Positions 45,075-54,174 of a stretch of 64,000 bases of DNA are shown in pieces. The stretch lies in the NCBI GenBank assembly GCA_028280415.1, contig JANQLV010000051.1, positions 1 to 64,000 on the forward strand, read 5' to 3'. The notes beneath the pieces are model-generated. The model saw only the letters and a program-made list of their open reading frames with translations, did not search any database and had not been told where the DNA came from. The stretch is from Saprospiraceae bacterium. Its GTDB lineage: Bacteria > Bacteroidota > Bacteroidia > Chitinophagales > Saprospiraceae. Position 1 is the first letter of the stretch. The number at the start of each line of letters is the position of its first letter. Position numbers and translations under genes: made by a program.

Positions 45075-46043
45075 GTGAATATAGAAACAAAAATATTATC
45101 AATTGCGCAACGTACTTTACAAATTGAGGCTGAAACATTAAACAATTTACAAGCCGAAATTGGTACTTCTTTTGTAGCTGCAGTCAAGGCAATTTTCGAA
45201 AGCCAAGGTCGGGTGATTGTCACTGGAATTGGCAAAAGTGCCCTCATCGCTCAAAAAATTGTAGCTACTTTCAATTCCACCGGAACCCCTTCTATTTTCA
45301 TGCACGCAGCCGATGCTATCCACGGCGACCTGGGAATGATTCAGGCCGAAGATATGGTCTTATGCCTTTCCAAAAGTGGTAATACCCCCGAAATCAAATT
45401 ATTGATCCCCTTGCTGAGAAATATCGGAAGTGCCTTGATTGCACTGGTGAGCCGCCGGGATTCCTATCTGGCTCAACACGCGGATTATCTGATCTATACG
45501 CCCGTGAGCCAGGAAGCAGATCCCAACAATCTGGCTCCTACGGCAAGTACTACCGCTCAATTGGCTATGGGGGATGCTATTGCTACTGCTTTGTTAGCAT
45601 TAAGAGGTTTTACACCTAAAGATTTCGCGCAGTTTCATCCGGGCGGTATCCTGGGAAAGCAACTTTATTTGAGAGTAAAAGACATTTTCCCAAATAATGA
45701 AAAGCCTTCTGTACAAGCTGATAGCAGTCTTAGCGAAATAATTCTGGAAATGACTTCCAAGAGATTGGGAGTAACGGCAGTTCTTGACAAAAATCAACAA
45801 TTACTGGGTATCATTACTGATGGAGACCTTCGACGTATGTTGGAAAAAGCATCTGATATTACTCAAGTCAGGGCCGTGGATATTATGACCAGAAACCCCA
45901 AGGTTATTCATCCCGATACACTAGCCGTCCATGCGCTCGAACTCCTGAGAACCAATAGTATTACCCAACTACTGGTTGCAGACGATAAGACTTATCACGG
46001 AGTAATTCATTTACACGATCTGATCCGGGAAGGGATTATTTAA
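45075..46043 (+). CDS. kdsD: Arabinose-5-phosphate isomerase
   Basis: Makes arabinose 5-phosphate from ribulose 5-phosphate for Kdo, the inner-core sugar of LPS. 322 residues from a GTG start. The SIS domain (about 30-170) has VTGIGKSALIAQKI, LCLSKSGNTPEI and the KpsF-type PTASTTAQLAMGDA. Two CBS domains follow (about 205-322), with MTSKRLGVTAVLD, GIITDGDLRR, MTRNPKVI. The TPTAS..Q.A.GDA motif separates it from simple SIS sugar isomerases. Confidence 0.93.
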   Translation: MNIETKILSIAQRTLQIEAETLNNLQAEIGTSFVAAVKAIFESQGRVIVTGIGKSALIAQKIVATFNSTGTPSIFMHAADAIHGDLGMIQAEDMVLCLSKSGNTPEIKLLIPLLRNIGSALIALVSRRDSYLAQHADYLIYTPVSQEADPNNLAPTASTTAQLAMGDAIATALLALRGFTPKDFAQFHPGGILGKQLYLRVKDIFPNNEKPSVQADSSLSEIILEMTSKRLGVTAVLDKNQQLLGIITDGDLRRMLEKASDITQVRAVDIMTRNPKVIHPDTLAVHALELLRTNSITQLLVADDKTYHGVIHLHDLIREGII

Positions 46044-46115
46044 AGATTGTACTACTCCGGACAGCATTGTGCTTTCCTGCGATTTTTTTTGTCAAAACGA
46101 ACAGGCCTTGAACAA

Positions 46116-47165
46116 ATGATAAATCCATTAAAAATATTCAGTGTTTTATTAGTCAGTCTTTTGTCTATGCTGTCTTTATTTAATTGTTATCAGGCTTCTG
46201 AAAGAAAAGTTACTCCTGCTTTCTACCATTGGAAAAACACGCTTAATCTCTCCGACAAAATTTATCAACAACTCCATAAGCTCGAAGTACAAAAAATCTA
46301 CCTGCGTTTTTTCGATGTTGACTGGGAACACGGAAAGGCCGTTCCGCTTTCCGTGTTAAATAAACAAGCTGATATTCCGGATTCGATTTACATTGTTCCG
46401 ACCGTTTTTATTACCAACCGAACAATGATTAATACAGCCGGCCCGGATATTCCCGAGCTAGCCGAAAAAATCTTCAAAAAGTTGTCTCGGCTAAGTACTG
46501 AATTTAAAAAAGAACAAATAAAAGAAATGCAATTTGATTGTGACTGGTCACAGCAATCAAGAGAAAAATACTTTCATTTGCTTGAAGTATTGAAAAGCAA
46601 ACTTTCTAATCAGGGTTTAAAAATAAGCGCGACCATTCGCTTACATCAAATTAAGTACTATCAAAAAACCGGCATCCCCAATGTGGACAGAGGTGTTTTA
46701 ATGTTTTACAATATGGACGACATTGATCAACTGGAAACGCCAAATTCGATTATCAATATCTCTTTAGCAAAAACTTATCTTTCGGAGTTAAAACACTACC
46801 CACTTACACTGGATATTGCCTTACCTATTTTCAAATGGGGGCTTGTTTTTCAGGATGGCAAAATGGTTAAGATCATCAACAATCTTGACTCCAAAGAACT
46901 TGGGGATGAGGAACATTTTTTTAAAATACAGCAAAATAGATTCGAGGTAAGTAAAAGTACGTATCTTAAAGGCTATTATATATACCAAAAAGATCAAATC
47001 AAATTAGAGCAGGTAAACATCAAGACGCTGAGGGAAGCGGCAGATTTATTGACAGAAAACATCAACAATGATGATTTGAATGTCATATTCTACCATTTAG
47101 ATTCCGTGCAAATTGCAGATTATTCCAATGAAGATCTTAAGAACATTTATCATCGTTTTCATTAA
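46116..47165 (+). CDS. Lipoprotein, possible TIM-barrel hydrolase fold
   Basis: 349 residues from the ATG at 46116 (an in-frame TTG at 46047 lacks support). A signal with lipobox SLFNCYQ is followed by FYHWKNTLNLS. Alternating beta-alpha segments include KIYLRFFDVDW, IKEMQFDCDWSQQSREKYF, LKISATIRLHQIKYY and RGVLMFYNMDD, a layout suggestive of a TIM-barrel glycosidase-like fold such as DUF3142. The acidic DCDW and DVDW could be catalytic. Its 3' end overlaps the next gene by 38 nt, so the two work together. Family assignment is tentative. Confidence 0.6.
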   Translation: MINPLKIFSVLLVSLLSMLSLFNCYQASERKVTPAFYHWKNTLNLSDKIYQQLHKLEVQKIYLRFFDVDWEHGKAVPLSVLNKQADIPDSIYIVPTVFITNRTMINTAGPDIPELAEKIFKKLSRLSTEFKKEQIKEMQFDCDWSQQSREKYFHLLEVLKSKLSNQGLKISATIRLHQIKYYQKTGIPNVDRGVLMFYNMDDIDQLETPNSIINISLAKTYLSELKHYPLTLDIALPIFKWGLVFQDGKMVKIINNLDSKELGDEEHFFKIQQNRFEVSKSTYLKGYYIYQKDQIKLEQVNIKTLREAADLLTENINNDDLNVIFYHLDSVQIADYSNEDLKNIYHRFH

Positions 47166-49404
47166 TCTCGTACTGCTACTTTCACCGGTACAAATCGCGG
47201 TAGGTTGCGGACCACAATTATTCTTTGAAGGCTATTCCTTTATTAATCCGGATATCATTGATCAGGATTCCGATTATGCACCCTATTTTTTTTACTTCAA
47301 AGATTTTTACGAACATTTTGAAAAGGCCAAAGAAATTCAAAACCAAAGTAATCTGGCAGAATGGAAGTCTGTATTTTGTGATCAGATTAATGAAAAAGCC
47401 CTGGCCGAAATTATTTACTACGCACCGCTTTCGGATATGAAGCTCCTGCGTACAGCGGTCAATAATAAGAAATATCCCTTAAGCCCCCGTTTAAAAACGA
47501 ACCCTTTTGCCCGGCATCTACGTGCCAATAAATGCCGTTCTACGATCAATTACTTAATTTTCGCCAAAGAGTGTGAACCTCATGTAAGCTATATCGACCT
47601 TTGGGATAGCCCTAAAAGGGACACCTTTAGAATGCAGGAACTGATCGATCGTGGCCTGCAAGAATTTAAAAAATCGAAATCCAATTATATCAAACTGCGT
47701 TATGCCTACCAGATTATTCGTCTGGCTCACTATAAGAAAAACTACAGGCAAACCCTTGATCTATACGAATATCTGATCCCAAAATTTGATCCTGTCGAAA
47801 GCATCATTAATTATTGGATCATGGGACATCGCGCCGGAGCGATGATGGCAATGGGAGAACAGGTAAAAGCTTCCTATCTTTTTTCTTTAATTTTTGAAAA
47901 CTGTCCCAGTAAAAGAGAATCCGCCTATCGGAGTTTTAAGATTAGTACCGAAGCGGAATGGAAAGCTGCCTTATTGCTTTGTCAGGATGATAAAGAGCGA
48001 TCTACTATGTATGCAATCCGGGCCAGTAGTGAAAGCAGCCGGGCTGCTGAAGAAATGGAGAACATTTATCAGCTCTACCCGGAAAGCCCTAATCTCGAAT
48101 TATTACTGGTCAAGGAAATGAAAAAGCTGGAGAAGGATTTGCTCGGCACAGCGTTTAACGACCGAAAAAGGCAAAACAAACAGTTATTTGGTATCCCCCG
48201 CAAAGAAAGAGGTGATCTGATCATCAGCCTCCACAATTTTGTAAAAAAATGCCTCAAGGAAAATAAAATAAGAAATCTCCAACTTTGGCAATTAGCTGAT
48301 GGTTATCTGGAATTCCTGGCTGGCGATTTTTACGCTGCCGGAAAAACTTTTTCCAAAATCGAAACACAGATACAAAACCCTGTACTCCAAGAACAACTTC
48401 GGGTTTTCCAGCTCGCCTTGAAAATTAATAATTTCAGAAGAATTACATCCGAAGATGAAAAAGTTATCGCCGCTATTATGCTGGAAGATACTTTGTATAA
48501 AAAATATAAAGACTTCCCGGATTTTTTGAATGACCGGCTCAGTCATGTGTACAAAGAGCAAGGTAATCCCGGAAAAGCATTCAAGGTTAAGTTTCAGCTT
48601 AGTGATTTAAAGCCCAATCCCCAACTGGAAATTATTGATGACCTGCTTGAAGTTTGCCGCAAAGAAATGCCAACAAAATTTGAACGCGCATTGATTACTA
48701 AAAAAGACGGTACGACTATCGAAAGTGATTTACTGGATATGAAGGGTACTTATTTTTTAGCCCGGGGAAAAACAGAAACGGCTTTAGATATTTTCAAGCG
48801 CATTCCCCGTAATGACTGGAACAAACATCAATACAATCCTTTTATAGAAAAGTTGGGTCCCTGTATAGGATGCGAATTACCGGACTCCATTATCCTGTAC
48901 AATAAAGTAGAAATTATTCAACGCATTTTCGAACTGGAATATAAAGCAAAATCAGATTTTGAAAATGGTGCAATTTATTACTATCAATTGGGGGTCGCCT
49001 ATTTTAATATGTCTTATTTTGGCCATGCCTGGAAAGTGATGGATTATTTTAGAAGTGGGGTAAACTGGTCTTATGACAAAGATCAAGTCTATCCGGATTA
49101 TTATGCCCCTTTTGGAAATCGGGAGAATCACGATATTACTCAAGCTTTAGAATATTTTGAAAAAGCCAGAGTTACTGCGAAAAACCCAGAGCTGGCAGCG
49201 CGGGCGGCATTCATGGCGGCACGCTGTGAGCTTAGTATGTTTTATTCCGGAAAAGGTAATCAATACAGAGGGGATAAAATTCCAAATTTGCCTCCCGAGT
49301 ATCGGCAGTACTATCAGATTTTGAATGAGTATTATTCGGAAACCGGCTTTTATCAGGAGATGATAGAGGAATGTAATTTTTTTGCAGCATATGCCCGGAG
49401 ATAA
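47128..49404 (+). CDS. Large secreted TPR-like protein
   Basis: 758 residues from the ATG at 47128. A signal peptide ends at about VGCGPQ; this Cys-Gly-Pro followed by GYSFINPDI marks a recurrent Bacteroidota family of large exported proteins of unknown function. The rest is alpha-helical with TPR-like repeats (LRYAYQIIRLAHYKKNYRQTL, AIYYYQLGVAYFNMSYFGHAW, ALEYFEKARVTAKNPELAARA). The gene starts inside the preceding lipoprotein gene (38-nt overlap), which suggests coupled translation and a shared complex. Confidence 0.65.
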   Translation: MKILRTFIIVFINLVLLLSPVQIAVGCGPQLFFEGYSFINPDIIDQDSDYAPYFFYFKDFYEHFEKAKEIQNQSNLAEWKSVFCDQINEKALAEIIYYAPLSDMKLLRTAVNNKKYPLSPRLKTNPFARHLRANKCRSTINYLIFAKECEPHVSYIDLWDSPKRDTFRMQELIDRGLQEFKKSKSNYIKLRYAYQIIRLAHYKKNYRQTLDLYEYLIPKFDPVESIINYWIMGHRAGAMMAMGEQVKASYLFSLIFENCPSKRESAYRSFKISTEAEWKAALLLCQDDKERSTMYAIRASSESSRAAEEMENIYQLYPESPNLELLLVKEMKKLEKDLLGTAFNDRKRQNKQLFGIPRKERGDLIISLHNFVKKCLKENKIRNLQLWQLADGYLEFLAGDFYAAGKTFSKIETQIQNPVLQEQLRVFQLALKINNFRRITSEDEKVIAAIMLEDTLYKKYKDFPDFLNDRLSHVYKEQGNPGKAFKVKFQLSDLKPNPQLEIIDDLLEVCRKEMPTKFERALITKKDGTTIESDLLDMKGTYFLARGKTETALDIFKRIPRNDWNKHQYNPFIEKLGPCIGCELPDSIILYNKVEIIQRIFELEYKAKSDFENGAIYYYQLGVAYFNMSYFGHAWKVMDYFRSGVNWSYDKDQVYPDYYAPFGNRENHDITQALEYFEKARVTAKNPELAARAAFMAARCELSMFYSGKGNQYRGDKIPNLPPEYRQYYQILNEYYSETGFYQEMIEECNFFAAYARR

Positions 49405-49464
49405 TTCTTTTCAGAGCATAATTTTTTTAACTACGATTACAATATAAAAACGTTATTTCTTCTT

Positions 49465-50007
49465 ATGAAAAAACTCGTACTACTACTGGCAGTTATTCTC
49501 TTTTTGACCGCTTGCAAAACCGGGCAAGACTCTACAAAAATTAACTTTGACACAGAGCAGTTTTTCACCAATATCCAAAATGCAGACAATTGCCTGCATG
49601 AGGGAGAAACTTTTGACAAACTCGGTGCGAGGGTGGATGCTGTAATAAAAGCACCGATTGACACGATTAGCTCAGCAGCTACTTTGAAGCATCTTTATTA
49701 CGAAGCATATCAAAGACAACAAACAGCTGGCCCGCGTAAAAGTGCTCGTTGTATAGATACTAACTATGCCGTAAAGGACCGGGCACTTGAAAAACTTTCC
49801 ACACTTGGAACCGAAGCGGCAATGGATAATTTTTTAGCTATTTATAAAGATGAAAAACTTGTACTTTCTCCTAATGAGAATAAAAGTATGATCCGCTTCA
49901 TGGAAAACTTTGGCCCAAAATTACTGCAAGAACTAGAGCCATTACAGAACCTTCGACCACAGGTTGGACCGCCCGTTGTCAATAAACTCAAAAGTCAAAA
50001 TCAGTAA
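49465..50007 (+). CDS. Small lipoprotein
   Basis: 180 residues with a clear lipobox (LFLTACKTG). The mature part is mainly helical; it contains paired Cys (NADNCLHEG, SARCIDTN). No family is recognised. It lies 11 nt before the rhomboid gene and may be co-transcribed with it. Confidence 0.65.
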   Translation: MKKLVLLLAVILFLTACKTGQDSTKINFDTEQFFTNIQNADNCLHEGETFDKLGARVDAVIKAPIDTISSAATLKHLYYEAYQRQQTAGPRKSARCIDTNYAVKDRALEKLSTLGTEAAMDNFLAIYKDEKLVLSPNENKSMIRFMENFGPKLLQELEPLQNLRPQVGPPVVNKLKSQNQ

Positions 50008-50018
50008 AACTCAGTCGC

Positions 50019-50762
50019 ATGATATTTCCAATTGGCGATACTCAGGTTAAAGGGGGTTACTTTCCCTTTTTCTCTTATGGCTTCATTATACTCAATGTGC
50101 TATTCTTTTTTTACCAGCAAATGTTCCCTGGTTTGCTGGTTTGCCAATATGGTTCTATTCCCAATAATATAATGGCTGGCGAAGATTACATCACCCTGTT
50201 CACCAGTATTTTCATGCATGCCCACTGGATGCATTTATTTGGGAATATGCTTTTTCTCTGGGTTTTTGCCGATAATATAGAAGCGACTATTGGCAATATT
50301 CCATTTGCTGTTTTTTACCTGCTGGGCGCACTGGTAGCTTCCGCTCTACACATTTTCCTGAATAATAGCAATGGAGCCGATCTGTCAAACTGTTGCAATA
50401 TCTGTCTGGAAATGGGTTGTACCGATAATGTATGTCCGGGTTCTGTACCAAGTGTAGGGGCCAGTGGAGCCATTTCCGCTGTGCTGGGAGCTTATCTCAT
50501 CATGTTTCCCAGATCAAAAGTAAAGATGTTTGTATTCTTTTTCTTTATGCAAGTTCCGGCCTTCCTATTCCTCGGCTTCTGGATCGGGCAACAACTGTTG
50601 AGTGGTTTTTCCACTCTTGGTCCGGAAGCTGCTGCCAGTGGCGGAACCGCCTGGTGGGCACATATCGGAGGTTTTGTCTTTGGATTAATCGCCGGTTTTT
50701 TCGCCCGGAATACCAAGCCCAAAGATCGAATACGTTTCCGTTCTAAAAATGATTTTGTTTAG
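50019..50762 (+). CDS. Rhomboid intramembrane serine protease
   Basis: 247 residues with six or more transmembrane segments. The catalytic pair is Ser149 (GASGAISAVLGAY) and His215 (AWWAHIGGFVFG); the HW..HLFGN motif (69-76) is the conserved rhomboid L1/TM2 element. Between helices 3 and 4, just before the active Ser, is an extra loop of about 25 residues with five Cys (125, 126, 129, 134, 139), which could bind metal or form disulfides. The substrate is unknown. Confidence 0.9.
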   Translation: MIFPIGDTQVKGGYFPFFSYGFIILNVLFFFYQQMFPGLLVCQYGSIPNNIMAGEDYITLFTSIFMHAHWMHLFGNMLFLWVFADNIEATIGNIPFAVFYLLGALVASALHIFLNNSNGADLSNCCNICLEMGCTDNVCPGSVPSVGASGAISAVLGAYLIMFPRSKVKMFVFFFFMQVPAFLFLGFWIGQQLLSGFSTLGPEAAASGGTAWWAHIGGFVFGLIAGFFARNTKPKDRIRFRSKNDFV

Positions 50763-50840
50763 CAACATAAGTCCACAGACCTATTAACACAAGGACAAGG
50801 TTCGAAATCTGCTATTCAACAAACCGGTGATTAGCCGGTA

Positions 50841-52094
50841 TCAGGCTCTAAGCATAGGATTTCTGCCCTTTATATAGTTCAATCCAATTAACAAGAAGAG
50901 TAAATAAAAGGCCACTCCTACTGCCGTTTCAATTGTGTTTTCGATAAAAAAGGAAAAAAAGAGAATAATATGCAATACCAAAAAGAGCGTGTCTTTATAA
51001 TTTTTTTTATAAAAAAGTGGATAGAAAAATGCGATTATAAAAATAAATAATCCAATACTTCCCGTTCCCGCTAATACGGAAATAAATTGGTTATGGGGCA
51101 TTTTGGCTTTCTCCAGTTCAGGATAATCTTCTTCATAGATACGCCTGATTTCTTTTTTCAAATCCCCCGCTCCTACTCCTATCAGAGGATGAGCTTTGGC
51201 AATTTTCAGGCCGGCAGCCATAGATATAAAACGCTCCGCATCCGACAGACTTTTGCTATTACCATGCAAAAACTGATCAAAATCATAGCGTACATAAGCT
51301 ACTTTAGCTTGCAAACTCGGAATAGTTTTATAAGCTATAAATGGTGTGCCTATCAAGCATAAAATAATGCCAAAGCCCAGCCAGTACCGTTTTGATAAGA
51401 ATATAAATCGAAGACTCAAAAGGCCTGCTGATATATAAAGCACGAATAAGCCGCTTCGGACGGACAAAACATGAATCATCAAAACAAGCAGAAAAGTCAA
51501 GCCTAAAATCAACCAGGTTTCCCATTTATATTTCCAATAAAAACCTTTCCACCAGAGCGTTGTCCCACTCAGTATGGCTAAAGCCAAAATCAAACTATAG
51601 CGAATGTGATTAGTAGGTGTCGGTATCGCTTGTCCTCTAAGCATACTTTCGGTGATTTGTTCGTAATCCATCCAATAATTGATCCCAACCAGGATAGCAC
51701 TACCCGCTGCTATGATCAGCAAGCAATAAAAAATACTGTAGTATTGCCGCTTGCTAAAAGCCGGATAACAAAGAAAAGCCAGGGGTAATAATAAAAACGG
51801 GAGTTTAATCCGCAAGCGTTCAAGCGTATAGCCTGTATCCTCAGAGTAAACAGCAGAGATCAATACCAGAAAGAAGAAAACAGTAATCGCAAGAAAAGCA
51901 CGCGCTGAAAAAATACCTTTAATATTTTGCCAGATCAAAGGATTGAAACTCAGTTTAAACGCCGGTACTGTATCTACATTAAAAAGTGCACATAACAGTA
52001 AAACGATCATTCCAATGCTAAGCAAAAACTTAGAGTAGATCAGGGCGAAAACCATCACACAGCAGGTATAAAAAACGATCTGTCGGCGATTCAA
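50841..52094 (-). CDS. O-antigen ligase-like membrane protein
   Basis: 417 residues with about ten to twelve membrane segments. The Wzy_C signature lies in the second half: a large periplasmic loop, then HPLIGVGAGDLKKEI and MPHNQFISVLAGTGSIGLFIF with the conserved His and Gly residues, and RSGLFVLYISAGLLSL before it. The family joins O-antigen to lipid A core or polymerises polysaccharide. The start codon is TTG at 52094; an ATG at 52055 would remove part of the first helix. No glycosyltransferase genes are adjacent. Confidence 0.8.
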   Translation of the reverse strand: MNRRQIVFYTCCVMVFALIYSKFLLSIGMIVLLLCALFNVDTVPAFKLSFNPLIWQNIKGIFSARAFLAITVFFFLVLISAVYSEDTGYTLERLRIKLPFLLLPLAFLCYPAFSKRQYYSIFYCLLIIAAGSAILVGINYWMDYEQITESMLRGQAIPTPTNHIRYSLILALAILSGTTLWWKGFYWKYKWETWLILGLTFLLVLMIHVLSVRSGLFVLYISAGLLSLRFIFLSKRYWLGFGIILCLIGTPFIAYKTIPSLQAKVAYVRYDFDQFLHGNSKSLSDAERFISMAAGLKIAKAHPLIGVGAGDLKKEIRRIYEEDYPELEKAKMPHNQFISVLAGTGSIGLFIFIIAFFYPLFYKKNYKDTLFLVLHIILFFSFFIENTIETAVGVAFYLLFLLIGLNYIKGRNPMLRA

Positions 52095-52140
52095 GTTTGA
52101 GTTTTGACTGGTTATGTTTATTCAAAAGGTAAGAAAATCA

Positions 52141-53955
52141 TTAAATATCATCTCCCCGCAATTTACGGTAGCGTTTTCGGGCATCCACGGCAAAAGTACT
52201 TCCAGAATATTCGATAAAGATTTTTTCATATAATTCTTTAGCTTTCTCCGGATTACCCAGTTGATTTTCATTGAGTAAAGCTAATTCGTATAATGCATTA
52301 TCCGCTCGAATACCATCGGAATAATCATCGATAATTTTTTGCAGCATTTCAGCGGAAAGTTCATATTCCCGCTGTTTCAGATAGATTTTGGATTTTGTAT
52401 AATAAATATCATCCTCCAGCGAATGTCCCGGAAAAAAAGTAGCCAAAGAATCCAGTTTGGCAAAAGCATCATCAAAGCGATTCTGAAAAACCAAAAGATC
52501 CGCCTCTGAGTACAATTTCAAAGCAGTGACTGTAGAATCAAGTCCCAGGTTATCCAAAATGAAAACGGACAAATCCAAAGCATCATTGGCAATGAGTTTA
52601 GAAGTCGAAGCTTTCAAAACATCAAACTGGGCCTGCGCCCATTCGAAGTCTCCTGCATAATAGGACAGTTTAGCATTCCTAAATCTGGCTTCATGTCCCA
52701 GAATATCTTCCGCGAAAACTTTGTCCACCTGAGAATAAAGCAGTGTGGCTTCCCATATTTCACTGTCCATTAAATAGAAATCCGCGAGGCTCAGCTTAGC
52801 CCTGGCCATAACATATTGATCCAGTCCGGGAAAAGCAATCATCTCTTTCAACAAGTCAATTGCTTTTTTTCTATCATTCAGATAAAAAGCTTCCAGATCG
52901 GCAAGCTCTGCAATAATCGGTGCAGTTGTTTTATTCCGACCAAACTCATTGAGGAATGTTTCATATTCGGCTTCTAAAGCACGAAGATCCGCTTCAGTGT
53001 AATTAAAGCCTTCTACCACCTTTTTTCGCTTGCAATTCAAAGATGCCCTTTTCGAATCAATATAAATCCCCGAAGCCAGGCCTTTCTCTTCTATGATATA
53101 CTCATAAGCAGAAATTGCAGCATCATAATCTTTATCTTTTTCCGCGATGCTCCCGACTCGGAACACTCTGATACCCGTCTCTCCTAAACGCCGGTCCAGC
53201 ATTTTTGCCTGCCGTATCGCATTCACATAATCTTTGCGCTGGATGAAAACCCAGGCCAATAGTTCCGGATACTGAACTTCATCGGCTTGTTCTTCAATTC
53301 GCTCGTATAGCTGAGCCTGCAATTCATCAAACTCCTCCTCGGAAAGATAGCGTTGAAAAATTGTCTGTAAAGAATTAAGACGATTGGGATTTATCGAAAG
53401 GCTGTTCAAATAATTATGAATCATTTTCGGGCTATCTCCTTTACGACGGTACATATCCCCCAGGTTGTAAGAAAATACTGTTTTATCCTTTAACAGTTCT
53501 CCGCCTTTTTCGTACACTTGAATTGCGTAGTCGTATTTCGTCAGATTGCGAAAAGCATTTGCCAGGCGAGTGATGATATACTGATCCGCCTCCATTTTTT
53601 TAATTGCCTCCCGATATTGTTCTTCCGCTTTGTCATCTTTAAGCTGTCGCTCGAATAGATTCCCGTAGGTAACGTACAATTGTACATCTTTAGGCTTCTT
53701 TTTGATTTGCTTCTTTAAAATAACTTCCGCTTTACTATAATCTTCGAGTGCGATCAGGCAGTCAATAAACCGATTGAAATAGAAATCATTATTTTTGCTC
53801 TTTTCATAAAGCTTTTCGTAAAGTGAAGCAGCCTTTTCGTATTCTCCACTTGCAAAATATTGTTGAGCCAGCTTAGACTCCTGAGCATTGAGCCACAGTG
53901 GAAAAACGATAAACAAAACAGCCAGCTTAAATATTTTGAAAATTCTATTGCTCAT
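52141..53955 (-). CDS. Secreted TPR-repeat protein
   Basis: 604 residues. A signal peptide ends at LNAQE. The entire mature protein is tetratricopeptide-like repeats (AQQYFASGEYEKAASLYEKLYEKS at the start is the clearest, though only part is quoted here as a motif), ending with a set of YfiO-like repeats (KAKELYEKIFIEYSGSTFAVDARKRY). It resembles periplasmic TPR scaffolds that are widespread in Bacteroidota. It lies 46 nt upstream of the O-antigen ligase-like gene. Confidence 0.8.
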   Translation of the reverse strand: MSNRIFKIFKLAVLFIVFPLWLNAQESKLAQQYFASGEYEKAASLYEKLYEKSKNNDFYFNRFIDCLIALEDYSKAEVILKKQIKKKPKDVQLYVTYGNLFERQLKDDKAEEQYREAIKKMEADQYIITRLANAFRNLTKYDYAIQVYEKGGELLKDKTVFSYNLGDMYRRKGDSPKMIHNYLNSLSINPNRLNSLQTIFQRYLSEEEFDELQAQLYERIEEQADEVQYPELLAWVFIQRKDYVNAIRQAKMLDRRLGETGIRVFRVGSIAEKDKDYDAAISAYEYIIEEKGLASGIYIDSKRASLNCKRKKVVEGFNYTEADLRALEAEYETFLNEFGRNKTTAPIIAELADLEAFYLNDRKKAIDLLKEMIAFPGLDQYVMARAKLSLADFYLMDSEIWEATLLYSQVDKVFAEDILGHEARFRNAKLSYYAGDFEWAQAQFDVLKASTSKLIANDALDLSVFILDNLGLDSTVTALKLYSEADLLVFQNRFDDAFAKLDSLATFFPGHSLEDDIYYTKSKIYLKQREYELSAEMLQKIIDDYSDGIRADNALYELALLNENQLGNPEKAKELYEKIFIEYSGSTFAVDARKRYRKLRGDDI

Positions 53956-54110
53956 AAGAAAAGATTTACAACGATATCCATTAAAGTATTCAAATTACGA
54001 TCCATTTTCAAACAGAATTCATGGTTTCTTTTTCACCTGGATCACATTTTCAGATAATTAAAAAACGTCAAAACTTACTAAAAGTTGCCCGGGATTTTCA
54101 TTCTAAACAA

Positions 54111-54148
54111 CAAGCGGTTGCCTTCTGCACTGAGAAAGCAACCGCTTG
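54111..54148 (-). terminator. Hairpin after tonB
   Basis: CAAGCGGTTGC (54111-54121) and GCAACCGCTTG (54138-54148) form a perfect 11-bp stem with a 16-nt loop, 27 nt after the tonB stop on the minus strand. The following T tract is weak (TTGTTGTTT), so termination may be partial. Confidence 0.6.
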
Positions 54149-54174
54149 ATTTTGAATAAACTATATTTAGAATT

